From the NCBI GenBank assembly GCA_963742875.1, contig CAVUNO010000009.1:62001-126000 (forward strand): DNA of 64,000 nucleotides, in the 5' to 3' direction. The notes below the pieces were generated by a model that saw only the letters and a program-made list of their open reading frames with translations, ran no database searches and had not been told where the DNA came from. Positions 27,614-37,262 of this stretch are shown here, piece after piece (positions within the stretch are counted from its first letter, which is position 1; the number at the start of each line of letters is the position of its first letter). The stretch is from Bog-532 sp963742875. GTDB taxonomy: Bacteria; Actinomycetota; Actinomycetes; Streptosporangiales; Streptosporangiaceae. The position numbers were made by a program, and so were the translations under genes.

Positions 27614-28237
27614 GTGGACATGAAGCTCGAGGTGGTCGTCATCCCGGTCTCGGATGTCGACCGCGCAAAGGAGTTCTATGGGGGGCTCGGCTGGAGGCTC
27701 GATGCCGACCGCGCCGCTGGTGACAACTTCCGCATCGTCCAGCTCACACCTCCGGGCTCCGACTGCTCGATCCAATTCGGCACGGGCATCGCCTCGGCCG
27801 CGCCCGGTTCGGCCCGGGACCTGTACCTGATCGTCTCCGACATCGAGGCTGCGCGCGCCGAGCTCGTCGCCCGCGGTGCCGAGGTCAGCGAGGTGTTCCA
27901 CGAGGGGGCGCCCGGCGCCCGGTTCCAGCACGACGGCCCGGACGGCCGCGTCAGCGGCCCTGCGCCCGAGCATGCCAGCTACGGCTCGTTCGTCTCGTTC
28001 AGCGACCCCGACGGCAACAGCTGGCTGTTTCAGGAAGTCACGACCCGGCTTCCCGGCCGCGTCGACCCGGCGGCGACGTCGTTCGGCTCCGCGAGCGACC
28101 TGGCCAGCGCGATGCGGCGCGCGTCGGCCGCCCACGGCGAGCACGAGAAGCGCATCGGCGCGGCCGACGCGAACTGGCCCGACTGGTACGCCGAGTACAT
28201 GGTGGCGGAGCAGGCCGGGACGGAGCTGCCGACGTGA
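27614..28237 (+). CDS. VOC (glyoxalase/bleomycin-resistance fold) protein
   Basis: The GTG at 27614 has AAAGGAG about 10 bases upstream; ATG 27620 is an alternative. A single VOC unit spans about residues 3-140: PVSDVDRAKEFYGGLGWRLD, LYLIVSDIEAARAELVARGAEV and FSDPDGNSWLFQEV, including the Glu that often binds metal. A C-terminal extension (about 60 residues, ending NWPDWYAEYMVAEQAG) occurs in actinobacterial homologues. The reaction is not predictable. Confidence 0.88.
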   Translation: MDMKLEVVVIPVSDVDRAKEFYGGLGWRLDADRAAGDNFRIVQLTPPGSDCSIQFGTGIASAAPGSARDLYLIVSDIEAARAELVARGAEVSEVFHEGAPGARFQHDGPDGRVSGPAPEHASYGSFVSFSDPDGNSWLFQEVTTRLPGRVDPAATSFGSASDLASAMRRASAAHGEHEKRIGAADANWPDWYAEYMVAEQAGTELPT

Positions 28238-28247
28238 GCGACCGCAC

Positions 28248-28344
28248 GGGATCCCGGTTGACGAGCACCTGCGCGCCGGCCAGCGGCCCTGGGTGATCGG
28301 CGACGTCAACGGCATCTGGCCGCTGACCCATGTCGGCGAAGTCG
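28248..28344 (+). pseudogene. Fragment of a pyridine nucleotide-disulphide oxidoreductase
   Basis: Thirty-two codons read GIPVDEHLRAGQRPWVIGDV and then NGIWPLTHVGE, the second FAD-binding motif (xGDVxGxxxLTH) of mercuric-reductase-like flavoproteins. Neither the N-terminal FAD motif nor the redox Cys pair is present. The remainder of 28345-28683 holds nothing recognisable. Confidence 0.65.
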
Positions 28345-28683
28345 GCTGCCTTGGGGCGGGCAACTCGGGTACATCAGGGAGACTCAATGGGGCCGATCCA
28401 CGCGGCGGCAACGGCTGGCCGACGACAGTGAAGCGCTCCCCAGCAGCCGGGCGCAGGGCGTCGGCCCGGTACCGATTAGATAATCTGCCCGCCTCCGCAC
28501 CCGGATCTATCAGTAGGCGCCACGCAAATATTCGGCTCCGTAATCGTTTAAGCCGACTGCAATTTACTTGTTAGTCCTGTGGCCGTGCCGTGCCCTTCCA
28601 AGCCGACGAAAAACCAGGGCGCGGCCCGCCCGCTCGCGAAGCCGGGCCGGTTCGTCCCGGGCCAGAGCCGGTCGCACTCCGGT

Positions 28684-30331
28684 TCATTGCCCGGACCTGG
28701 CGCTTGCGGGCGCCGATGCCGCAGCGGTGCCGGTGTCCTCGGCGTGGTAGCGGGCGAGCAGTTCCTGCTCCTGCGGTTTCCTGGGGAACAGAAAGAACAC
28801 GAGCGCCATGCCGAGCAGGACCGCGACGACGCCGGCCGTGTAGGCCCACTGGTCGCCCGCCAGGAACGAGGCCTTTGCCCCGGCCGTGATCTGCTTGGCG
28901 TACTGCGGGTACTGTTTCGCGACCTCCGCGGCGCTCGAGAACGACTTTGTCAGCTCGTTCTGGACGTTGGCTGTTATCTGCTGCTTGTGCGGCGCGGCCG
29001 CGATCGCGGCCGAAACCGCCGCGGCGTATCCCGCCGCGAGCAGCGCGCCAAAGATCGACTGCATGACCGCGCCACCCAGGTCGCGCTGCAGGTCAGCCGT
29101 GCCCGACGCCATCCCCGCGCGCTGGACCGGGACCGAGCCGGTCAGGGAGTGGGAGGCGGGCGTACCGGCGAAGCCGACCCCGATCCCGATCAGGGCGTAC
29201 GCCAAGCCGACCTTCCAGTACGGGATGTGCTGCTTCCACAGCAGGAGCATTGTGAGGAAACCAAGCAGGAAGAACGCGTACGCCGGCGAGGAGGGTAAAC
29301 CTGGAACCGCGCGTGTTCACCAGCTTGGCCGAGCCCGGAGCGACAACCACCATGAACACCGCCATGGGCAGGATTGCGAGCCCGGCGTCCAGCGCCGAGT
29401 AGCCGAGCACGTTCTGCAGGAACTGCTGGCCCACGAACATCGCGCCCATCATTGCGCCGAACACGATGATCCCTGCGGATCCCGCCACCCAGAAGGTTCG
29501 GCGGCCTGCGACGTGCAGGTCGTACAGGGGATTACGTGCCCTGTGCTGCCGGATGACGAAAGCTACGACCGAAGCGATCGTGATGACCGCCAGCCAGAGG
29601 GTCACCGTGCCCTTGCCAGGAACAGGGGCGAAGTTGATCGCCAGGACAAGCGCGCCCACGAACAGGATGGACAGGAGGCCGCCAAGGTTGTCGACGGGAC
29701 CAGTCGTCTCGTTGACGTGGGCAGGGACGAAAGCGAGCGACATCGCCAAGGCCACGACGGCAAGCGGCAAGGTGATCAAGAACACCGACCCCCACCAGAA
29801 CCGCAGCAGCAACGCCCCGGCGATCAGCGGGCCCAGTACGGAGATGGCGCCGCCGAGACCCGACCACAAGGCGATCGACCGGGTGCGCCCTGGCCCCGAC
29901 CACAGGGCCGTGATCACCGCGAGCGTTGTCGGGTAGGCCATGCCCGCCGAGAGCCCGCCGAGGACACGGGTGGCGACAAGCACACCGCCTGTTGGCGCGT
30001 AGGCGGCGAACAGGCATGCCGGGACCGACAGCACCACGCCAAGAATCAGCATCAGCTTGCGGCCATAGCGGTCGCCAAGGGCACCCAGGTACAGCACCGA
30101 GCAGGCAAGGCCGAGTGAGTATCCGACGGAGATGAGGTCGATAGCGGTCTGCGACGAATCGAACGCTCTGCCGATGGCAGGCAGCGCGACGAGGGCCACG
30201 GCGAGGTTCAGGTTCGCCACGGCCGCCACCAGGATCAGCGAGATGAGCACCAGGCCCGCGCGCGCCGGCGCGGCCGGTACCTCAACCGGACCCATCGCCG
30301 AAGTGCTTGTTGCCCTTGCCATCTCGCTCAT
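28684..30331 (-). pseudogene. DHA2-type MFS exporter, frameshifted
   Basis: The N-terminal part (30331 to about 29290) carries 12 helices with GDRYGRK (motif A) and GPLIAGALLL. The C-terminal part (29280 to 28684) in another frame has the last two helices, separated by an extracellular loop of about 100 residues. One extra G near 29283 causes the break; removing it joins LLAG to YAFFLLGFLTMLLLW. Repaired length is about 548 residues. ATG 30331 or 30322 may be the start. A palindrome CCGAATTCGG at 30453-30462 lies upstream and may be an operator. Confidence 0.8.
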
Positions 30332-30495
30332 CCTCTCGACGGGAGGCGGGTCGGCGCGTCCCGCCCCGCCGTGCCGATCCCACGGCAGCGAACCTGGTCG
30401 GCCGGACGATTGTCGCGGAATCTATAGCCACCACGTGCAATTGACTGATTATCCGAATTCGGCAGTCTTAGGCGCTTAGTGGGGAGATCTTGGCA

Positions 30496-30930
30496 TCAGC
30501 TAGCTAAAACGCATGTCAATATGGAGATCATCTTACTCAGATCCTGATTCTTGGGCAGCTTACCAGCGTCGCCATCATCCGTTCCGAGTGAAACCACCGG
30601 GCCCTTTCTGTCAAAATGAGTGAGACAAGCGACATGTAATTCTTTTAAGGCGAAGCGGGCGAGACAGGACGTTCGAGACAGTGACGATGACCCTTGCCGA
30701 CCAGTATTTTCCCGCGCCCGCATCCCTGTCCCCGCCACCGCACCCGTCATGACGGCGAGCAGCACCCGTTCGCCGTCATGACGTCCGTCTGCTGCGCCCG
30801 TTTTGACGGTAACCCGAGCCAGGACGAAGGTGCCGAGGGCCACGGCGATCGTCCCGATGGCAGTCCAGTCAGCGGCATTTAGTATCAATGGATCACAGGG
30901 TATGAGCAGAACGTGAACCGCTTGCGACAC
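30496..30930 (-). CDS. Doubtful small membrane protein
   Basis: 144 codons. Residues about 17-42 (LNAADWTAIGTIAVALGTFVLARVTV) look like a genuine single helix with the WTA(I/L)GTIAxALGTF pattern of short actinobacterial membrane proteins. The rest is hydrophilic and not conserved, and contains the large inverted repeat at 30745-30783. It may be a truncated gene whose true 3' end was replaced. Confidence 0.35.
   Translation of the reverse strand: MSQAVHVLLIPCDPLILNAADWTAIGTIAVALGTFVLARVTVKTGAADGRHDGERVLLAVMTGAVAGTGMRARENTGRQGSSSLSRTSCLARFALKELHVACLTHFDRKGPVVSLGTDDGDAGKLPKNQDLSKMISILTCVLAS
30745..30783. repeat. Inverted repeat of two palindromic units
   Basis: CGTCATGACGGCGA (30745-30758) and TCGCCGTCATGACG (30770-30783) are perfect inverted arms around 11 bases. 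Each arm contains CGTCATGACG, itself a 10-bp palindrome, so the element is both a hairpin and a double operator-like site with centres 29 bp apart. Confidence 0.6.
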
Positions 30931-31028
30931 GGCAACGCGATGACCTTAATGTCCTCAAGTTAACGTGTCGCTACTAATTTCCCTTAATTCCCTTCTGCTG
31001 AGCTATTGCATCCGATGACACAACAAGC

Positions 31029-31057
31029 TTGACGCATTCATTACCGAACTCTATTAT
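31029..31057 (+). promoter_or_regulatory. Housekeeping-sigma promoter
   Basis: TTGACG (31029-31034) and TATTAT (31052-31057) are separated by exactly 17 bases, in locally AT-richer DNA. Expected transcription start is near 31064, giving a 30-base leader with an AAGGAGGAGG ribosome site before GTG 31094. Confidence 0.7.
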
Positions 31058-31093
31058 CAGGTGGCTCTTTACCAACAAGGAGGAGGAAGTCCT

Positions 31094-31594
31094 GTGACCC
31101 AAACTGCGATCAGCCCGCAGCCAAAAGTCATTCGGCGGGTACTCGATTATCCCGTTCCGAAGGAGGTCATCGAGAAGTACGTCGACAAGTACGAGCTAAC
31201 CGAGCAGGTAGCCCGGGAGCATGAGCGCGAATTCAAGCGCTACATGGCAATGTGCCTAGCTGACCCCGAAGCCGCTTACGGGATGTTCGGCCCGATCGAC
31301 GAGTTCTGGCACACGTGGATCCTGTTCACGCGAGAATGGCACGAGTTCGGTGAGGCCGTGGCCGGACACTACATCCACCATCGGCCGACTACCCGTGCGG
31401 AGAAGGATCTGGTTCGCTCAGCCCAAGCGCCCAGCGCTTACCGGCGCTTCCTGGCAGCGTATCCCGCCTTCTTCGGAGAGGAAGCACCAGCCCATCTCTG
31501 GCCCCGCCAGGAGGCAATGGCCGGAGCAGACTATTCGTGTTTCAACTGTTGGGGTGGATGCAGCCATAACGGCTGCTCCGGGGGCTGCAACTAG
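31094..31594 (+). CDS. GRDP/DUF1399-like protein with Cys-rich C-terminal tail
   Basis: 166 residues from GTG 31094; the strong ribosome site AAGGAGGAGG rules out the earlier start at 31061. The central part (MFGPIDEFWHTWILFTREWHEF, in short pieces DEFWHTWILFTREW) resembles the glycine-rich-domain-protein family (DUF1399), whose function is unknown. A HYIHHR stretch follows. The last 18 residues, CFNCWGGCSHNGCSGGCN, hold five cysteines after a protein body with only one other. The tail could bind metal or Fe-S, or be a modified core peptide; no modifying enzyme is next to it. The gene is a complete monocistronic unit with its own promoter and terminator and lower GC than its surroundings. Confidence 0.85.
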   Translation: MTQTAISPQPKVIRRVLDYPVPKEVIEKYVDKYELTEQVAREHEREFKRYMAMCLADPEAAYGMFGPIDEFWHTWILFTREWHEFGEAVAGHYIHHRPTTRAEKDLVRSAQAPSAYRRFLAAYPAFFGEEAPAHLWPRQEAMAGADYSCFNCWGGCSHNGCSGGCN

Positions 31595-31607
31595 CCTGTA
31601 GCTGAAC

Positions 31608-31650
31608 GGCCTGGGCTGGGAATCCTTCCCAGCCCAGGCCTAATTTTTTT
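31608..31650 (+). terminator. Canonical Rho-independent terminator
   Basis: A perfect 15-bp stem (31608-31622 with 31626-31640), a 3-base loop, then TAATTTTTTT. It is the clearest terminator in the window and sits 14 bases after the Cys-tail gene. Confidence 0.9.
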
Positions 31651-31817
31651 CAGAACTAAGTTATAAATCAAATATAATAACTAATGCGATGACTATCAAC
31701 CGCTACACCCTCGAAAACGTTACTTACAGTGGCGCCATTTTTGTGCATGAGTGGCTGGGCTCGGTGTCGTGGGCAGCCATTGCGGTGATCCCCTCCGTTC
31801 TGGCCACGCCGGGCTAA

Positions 31818-33972
31818 CCCCAATGCCATGGACTTGAGCGTTTTTGGCGTGGTTGGGGTTCAGCGGTGCGGGCGGTGGGCGGGAGGCTGTTTAGTAACGG
31901 AGCGTGACGCCGCGCCTAGGGCCGTCGTTGCGCGTGCCTGGCGGTGACGGCCGGGAATCGGGGTCTGTGCTGTACCGGTCCGGGGTGAACTGGCATTGCG
32001 CGGCGCGGCGTTACGGGTGATATGGGCGGGACTCCTGTAGAAGGCGTGGTATCTGACGCCAGTCTTCGCACAGGAGTCCCGGGTGAAGTTCTACCGTGCC
32101 GCGCCGCTGAATACCATTCCAGCAGGTCAGGACGATCCGGCTGAGCTGGGTGGCGCGGTGATCGCGATCCGGCTGGCGGACCTGGTCTGGCCGGCCGGCC
32201 CGGCGGCCAAGGCCGGCCGCACGGCGCTGGTGGTGGCCGGCACCCCGCGGATCCGGACCGGGGAGCAGCTGGTGTTCGTGAAGGTGGCCGCGGTCGCGCC
32301 GGCGGTGGTCCGCCGGGACGGCAAGGTGCAGGCCGGCGGGCATCCGGCTGATCACGCCCGGCTGGGCGCCCTGGAACAGCAGCTCGATGAGCTGGCCGGT
32401 CCCGGGGTGATCGATGAGATCGCCGCGCGGGCGGTGCTGTCGGGGAAGGTGAAAGGCAAGGTCAGGCGGTCGATGACGGCCGCGGCGGCGATCCGCGCGA
32501 CGATCTTGATGGCGCTGATGCCGGACGCGGACTATGCCGGGGTGCTGGCCGCGGTCTTCGGTGACCTGGCGCTGGTGCCGTGGCAGCGGCCGTTCCGGGT
32601 GCCCACCCCGAAGGTGCTGGGCAGCTGGCGGGCGGCCCTGGGCCCCGCGCCGCTGGCTGCGCTGCAGGACCGGCTGCTGGCGGCGGTCGGCGGCGAGCAC
32701 CGCGACCACGACTACCGGGCCGTCCGTGCCGGCGAGCTGCGCCTGGGCTCGATCGACGGGTCCGTGACGCGGGTCCCCGATACTCCCGCCAACCGGAAGG
32801 CGTTCGGCTCGGCCGGCACCGCCGATGACGCCGGGCCCTACCCGCAGGTCCGTGACCTGCTGGCCAGTGACGCCTCCACCCGCGCCACGCTGGCAGTGGT
32901 CTCCGGCCCGTCCGGCGGGGCCAAGGCCGAGGGCGAGCAGACGCTGCTGGACACCATGATCACCCGGTACCCGGAGGTATTCACCAGCGACCGGATCTGG
33001 GTCCTGGATCGCAATTTCCCCGGCGCTGACCGGGTCGCCCGGATGCTGGCCACCGGCACCCACGTGCTGATCCGGGTCAAAAGCGACCTCGCCCTGCCCC
33101 GCACCGGCGGGTTCCTGCCCGACGGCAGCTACTGCAGCTACCTGACCGGCGGAGGCGGCCGCTGGTGCCTGAAGGTCCGCGTCATCGAATACCACGTGAC
33201 CGTGGACGGCCAGGACGTCCCGGAGATGTTCTGCCTGATCACCGACCTGCATGATGACGCGGCCTACCCGGCCGCCGAGCTCGCGGGCGCCTATGCCTGG
33301 CGGTGGACCGGGTCCGAGACCGCGCTGAAGGAAGCCAAGTCCGCCATCGCCGGCGCCGGGCCCTCCGCCGGGCCGATCCTCCGCTCGAAAACCCCTGAGC
33401 TGATTGACCAGGAGCATGCCGCCTGGATCTGCGGCACCGAGCTGACCCGCGCCCTGGCCCGCGCCGCCGCCCGCCAGGCCGCCCCCGCCCGCAACGGCCA
33501 CCGCGCCGGGCAGAAAGTCCAGCCCCGGCAGATATCGTTCACCGCCGCCCGCCGCGCCGGCCTGGACAGCACCCGGTCCGGCGCCGCCACCGCCAGCCTG
33601 CCGCCCGCCATCACCGCGGCCCTGCATCACGGCACCCTGCACGACCTCAGCAAACGCCGCATCGTCACCGGCCGGGACAGGCACCGCGACCGCAAGACCA
33701 AAACCCGCCCGGCATTTCCCGCCGCCGGGCGCGGCGTCACCACCCGCACCGCGGCCGCCCACGTCAGCATCTGCCGGCCAGCCGCGGCCTGACCGCGGCC
33801 CTCCCTGATTCCCTGCCCGAAACAGCCGGACGTGGAACCAGCCGCCCGCCCGGGAGCGACACCCGGGCCACGCCCATACCCGTGACGCTCCGCAACCACC
33901 AACCCGGACGATGACGCCCGCCCGGAAAGCTGGCCACGAACCCTGATCAAGCTGAAGTCCATGGCATTGGGG
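31818..33972 (+). mobile_element. IS4-family insertion sequence, apparently complete
   Basis: 2155 bp. Terminal inverted repeats of at least 18 bp start CCCCAATGCCATGGACTT at 31818 and end with the complement at 33972; similarity extends to 22 bp with one mismatch. Both ends are flanked by CTAA (31814-31817 and 33973-33976), a 4-bp target duplication. It landed in a short hairpin-forming non-coding site. One intact transposase gene is inside, so the copy may be recent and active. The 31651-31813 stretch to its left is AT-rich and without genes. Confidence 0.88.
32083..33792 (+). CDS. IS4-family transposase
   Basis: 569 residues from GTG 32083. An N-terminal transposase domain (about 60-180) is followed by an RNase H-fold DDE core: Asp in GSIDGSVTRVPD, Asp in WVLDRNFPGAD and Glu in AWRWTGSETALKEAK, the last fitting the Y-(2)-R-(3)-E-(6)-K signature of IS4. 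The C-terminal tail is basic and probably binds the ends. No frameshift. Confidence 0.9.
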   Translation: MKFYRAAPLNTIPAGQDDPAELGGAVIAIRLADLVWPAGPAAKAGRTALVVAGTPRIRTGEQLVFVKVAAVAPAVVRRDGKVQAGGHPADHARLGALEQQLDELAGPGVIDEIAARAVLSGKVKGKVRRSMTAAAAIRATILMALMPDADYAGVLAAVFGDLALVPWQRPFRVPTPKVLGSWRAALGPAPLAALQDRLLAAVGGEHRDHDYRAVRAGELRLGSIDGSVTRVPDTPANRKAFGSAGTADDAGPYPQVRDLLASDASTRATLAVVSGPSGGAKAEGEQTLLDTMITRYPEVFTSDRIWVLDRNFPGADRVARMLATGTHVLIRVKSDLALPRTGGFLPDGSYCSYLTGGGGRWCLKVRVIEYHVTVDGQDVPEMFCLITDLHDDAAYPAAELAGAYAWRWTGSETALKEAKSAIAGAGPSAGPILRSKTPELIDQEHAAWICGTELTRALARAAARQAAPARNGHRAGQKVQPRQISFTAARRAGLDSTRSGAATASLPPAITAALHHGTLHDLSKRRIVTGRDRHRDRKTKTRPAFPAAGRGVTTRTAAAHVSICRPAAA

Positions 33973-34077
33973 CTAACCCCGCCCTGAAAAACGGGGCTTG
34001 CGCCCTGCAAGGATTTGGTCACCGTCTACTCCTCCGACCGCAAGGGCCCCGCCCGGGCGCCCATCTGGGTCCGCTGC

Positions 34078-34362
34078 TCAGCGGATGTACAGTTCGTCCG
34101 CGTCGTACTCGGTGAACTCCATGTTCGACGCCACATCGGTCATGCCGAGCGACTGGAACGCGGGGAAGAGCTGCTCCGCTGACCACCGGTCCATATGGGC
34201 CTTGGACTGCCACACGGTCACCACGTGGAGCCCGTTCTCGTCCGTGCCGGCCGCCCAGGCGAGCAGGCCGTCGATGTCCTGGGGCGGGTTGTGCTTGGCG
34301 GCGACCGCGCGGAAGCCGTCGATCGTGATCCTGGGCGCCGCCGCGATGTGGATGTGTACCAT
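34078..34362 (-). CDS. ABM-like dimeric alpha-beta barrel protein
   Basis: 94 residues from ATG 34362, with AAGGCAGGA upstream. Sequence pattern (DENGLHVVTVWQSKAHMDRW, read as two strands and a helix) matches antibiotic-biosynthesis-monooxygenase-type or related dimeric barrel proteins. Active-site residues vary in this superfamily, so no reaction is assigned. It lies downstream of the LuxR pseudogene, on the same strand. Confidence 0.75.
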   Translation of the reverse strand: MVHIHIAAAPRITIDGFRAVAAKHNPPQDIDGLLAWAAGTDENGLHVVTVWQSKAHMDRWSAEQLFPAFQSLGMTDVASNMEFTEYDADELYIR

Positions 34363-34478
34363 GTTTGTCCTGCCTTTCCCGGGTTTGTGCTGGCAGGAAG
34401 GACGCTACGGGAAAGCCCGGGTCCGGCCATCCGGGGGAATCACTCACTGGAGTACTCATTCGCCGTCGGCCTGGGTAC

Positions 34479-35950
34479 TCATAGACGGCTCGCGCCATGC
34501 TCGCCGCTGGCCCAGGCGGCGATCTGGCTGCGGTTGCGGAGCCCGAGCTTGGTCAGGATGTGCTAGACGTGGTTTTCGGCCGTCCGCTCGGAGACGTACA
34601 GGGTCTGGCCGATCTGCTTGTTGGTCAGTCCCCACCCGACCAGCCGGGCCACCTCGAGCTCGCGGGGGCTGAGGGGTGAGTCGCCGGCCGCCGCGGCCGT
34701 CAGCTGGGCTTGCAGCTGTCCGATCCACTCGGTGAATGGGGCCATCCCGAGCTGTTCGGCCTCGCGCGCGGCGGCGGCCAGCACGGCCAGCGCCTCGTCC
34801 CGGTCGCCGGGCGCCTGCCGGCGGGTGAGCGCGGCGGCGAGTTCGACGCGGGCTTGCACGGCGCAGCCGCGGGCGCCGTTGGCGTCGCAGATCGAGGCCG
34901 CCGTCTGCAGGTCTTCAACCGCCGGGTCGAGATGGCCCAGCGCGGCGGCCGCCTGTCCGAGCGGCAGCTCGACCGGGCCCATGTAAACCCCGGGTCCGGC
35001 GCCGTTCGCGACGTGCTGGCCGCGGAACGGCTCGAACCGCGCCGCCAGGAACTCGATGTCCTCCATCCGGCCGAGGCGGATGGCGACCGCAAGCCCGTGC
35101 GCCCAGGCCGCCATGCGCATCGCCGGTACCGGCGTCCAGGACCGGACCGGGCAGGCCTGCGCATAGGCGGCCTCAGCGGCGGCACGGTCGCCCTGGTGCA
35201 GGCGGATCAGCGCGAGGGTACGCGCGGGGAAGACGGTGGCGACGCCGCGGGTGGTGTCCACGGCATCCGGCATCAGGTGCGCGGGGCCTGGTCAAATAGC
35301 TCGATCATGCCGGATTCCGCCGAACCCGATGTGCAGGCCCGCCTGGCCGAGGATGACCGAGCAGCCGCCGAACGCGACCGGGTGTCCCATGTCGCTGAAC
35401 ACCTTGAACGCCTGCCAGGCCAGCTGCATCGCCTCGGTGAAGCGCCCGGCCGCCAGCGCGAGCGTCGCCGAGGTCTCCAAGAAGTGCCATCGGGCGAGCG
35501 GCCCGGGGAGCCGTTCCACGCAGCCTTCGAGGTCGGCGAGCTCGCGCCGGACACTCCTCAGCTGACCGGTCTCAAACAGGGTATCGATCCGCCACAGCCG
35601 GCCCCACAGCTCGAGCCAGCCGCTGCCCGCGGTGTCAGCGGCCTCGTGCATCCGGCTCGCCAGCAGGGCCCGTTCGGCTACTCCGTCGGGGGCGCAGCAG
35701 GCCAGCTGGCGGGCCTGGAGCGCGTCCACGAGCGCGACCGGGTTGACGACGGTGGCCAGCGGTGCACGCGCCACTTTGTGCGCTGAGGCAGTGAGATGTA
35801 CACCCGGACGCCCCGGAACGGGGCATGCTGGCGCCCGCAGCCTGGGCCCACACGTGGCGTAGCCGGGGGAGGGCGAGCCCGGCGGCCGCGCTGCTGCGAA
35901 CGTCTCCGCCACGGCACAACACAGCCGCCATCGGGCGCACGCACTCAGGC
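34479..35950 (-). pseudogene. LuxR-family (TPR/LAL-type) regulator, multiply disrupted
   Basis: The TPR-like part (VDALQARQLACCAPDGV ... RWHFLETSATLALAAGRF) runs from about 35790, changes frame near 35320 and again near 35280, and continues (LALIRLHQGDRAAAEAAYAQ) to a C-terminal LuxR HTH: LSPRELEVARLVGWG, TNKQIG and SERTAENHV. There TAG at 34563-34565 replaces an expected Gln codon; past it the HTH would finish as HILTKLGLRNRSQIAAWA with a stop at 34479. The ATPase domain typical of full LAL regulators is missing, and upstream it runs into a duplicated segment (35890-36031). It cannot make a working regulator. Confidence 0.8.
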
Positions 35951-36031
35951 AGACTCTGCCGAGATCGTCGTGCGGGCGCTGGCGCCGCACGTAAGCGGCC
36001 ATGGAGGCAATTTGGTCGTCGCTGGGTTATA
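35890..36031. repeat. Long direct repeat, copy A (copy B 41783-41928)
   Basis: About 142 bases match 41783-41928 in the same orientation with roughly 85-90 percent identity by eye, including identical blocks such as GGGCGCACGCACTCAGGCAG. The copies flank about 5.8 kb. Origin unknown; possibly ends of a lost integrative element. Confidence 0.75.
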
Positions 36032-36140
36032 ACGCGGGAGAGGCCGAAGCGATCGTGCCGAAGGGCGACTTCGTGACCTGCCCGGGCATCCGCAGAGGTG
36101 GTCGTATGAAAGACGGTACTTCTGGGAGAAAGGAAACGCC

Positions 36141-37262
36141 GTGATATCCGCTGTCGTGATGACCGGGCCGTTCCGGCCGCTTGAAATGCGCAGCTTCGGG
36201 TGGCCTGAACTCGAGCCCGGCGCGGTCCTGCTGAGGACGCTCGGCAGCGAGGTCTGCGGTACGGACGCGCACCTGTGGAGGGGGCAGCTCGCGGGCGTCC
36301 CGTACCCGATCATCCCGGGACATGTGAGTGTCGGGCAGATCGCCGCGCTCGGCCCGGCGCATCCGGCCGGGGATGTCGCCAGGGACATACTCGGGATGCA
36401 GCTGGCGGTCGGTCAGATCGTCACGTTCCTCGACGTGTACGGGACGTGCGGCCGGTGCTGGTACTGCACGGTAGGCCACGCGACGACCCGCTGCCCGTCC
36501 CGCCGGGTGTACGGGGTGACTTTGTCGGCCGACGACGGCCTGCTGGGCGGCTGGTCGGAATGCATTTACCTGCGCCCTGGCGTCCAGGTGATTGCGTTGC
36601 CTGCCAAGCTGGACTGGCGCGCGTTCCTGGCCGGCGGCTGCGGCATGCCGACCGCGCTGCACGCAGTGACACTGGGTGAGGTCGCGTTCGGTGATACCGT
36701 CGTCGTCCAGGGCGCCGGGCCGGTCGGCCTGAGCGCGGCAGTTCTCGCGCAGCTGCGTGGCGCTGGGGCAGTCATCGTCGTGGGAGGACCCGAGATCCGG
36801 CTGGCCGCCGCGACTCGGCTTGGTGCCGATGCGGTGCTCGACATCGGCTCGACAACACCGCAGGAACGCCTGGCAACGATCCGTGCTGCGACGGGCGGGC
36901 GCGGGGCCGATGTCACGATCGAGGCCACCGGCGCGCCCGGTGCCGTTCCCGAGGGCATGCGGCTCACCAGAGACGCCGGGCGGTACGTCGTCGCCGGCCA
37001 GTACACCGACGTCGGGGTCGCGACGTTCAACCCGCATCTGGACCTGAACCGCAAGCATCTTGAGATCCGCGGATGCTGGGGCAGCGACGCCGGCCACCTG
37101 TACCGAGCCGTCCAGGTGATGACAAGATACGCCAGGCAATTCCCGTGGACTGATCTCATCAGCAGGGAATACAGCCTGGACCAGGCCCAGGCTGCCCTCG
37201 AGGACGTCACCGTACAGCGCGTGGTGAAGGCGCTCATCGTTCCCGGACCCAAATACACCTGA
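36141..37262 (+). CDS. Zinc-dependent alcohol dehydrogenase (MDR superfamily)
   Basis: 373 residues from GTG 36141, with AGAAAGGAAA upstream. Catalytic zinc site: Cys in EVCGTDAHLW; the usual GHE is GHV here, so the Glu is absent. The structural zinc cysteines are visible as CGRCWYC and later C in TTRC. The Rossmann motif is GAGPVG. Substrate unknown. The gene is intact and monocistronic, amid broken neighbours. Confidence 0.88.
   Translation: MISAVVMTGPFRPLEMRSFGWPELEPGAVLLRTLGSEVCGTDAHLWRGQLAGVPYPIIPGHVSVGQIAALGPAHPAGDVARDILGMQLAVGQIVTFLDVYGTCGRCWYCTVGHATTRCPSRRVYGVTLSADDGLLGGWSECIYLRPGVQVIALPAKLDWRAFLAGGCGMPTALHAVTLGEVAFGDTVVVQGAGPVGLSAAVLAQLRGAGAVIVVGGPEIRLAAATRLGADAVLDIGSTTPQERLATIRAATGGRGADVTIEATGAPGAVPEGMRLTRDAGRYVVAGQYTDVGVATFNPHLDLNRKHLEIRGCWGSDAGHLYRAVQVMTRYARQFPWTDLISREYSLDQAQAALEDVTVQRVVKALIVPGPKYT

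Noticed and set aside
32011..33762. A 583-codon minus-strand frame inside the IS4 element
   Set aside because: Antisense shadow of an intact transposase with clear DDE motifs.
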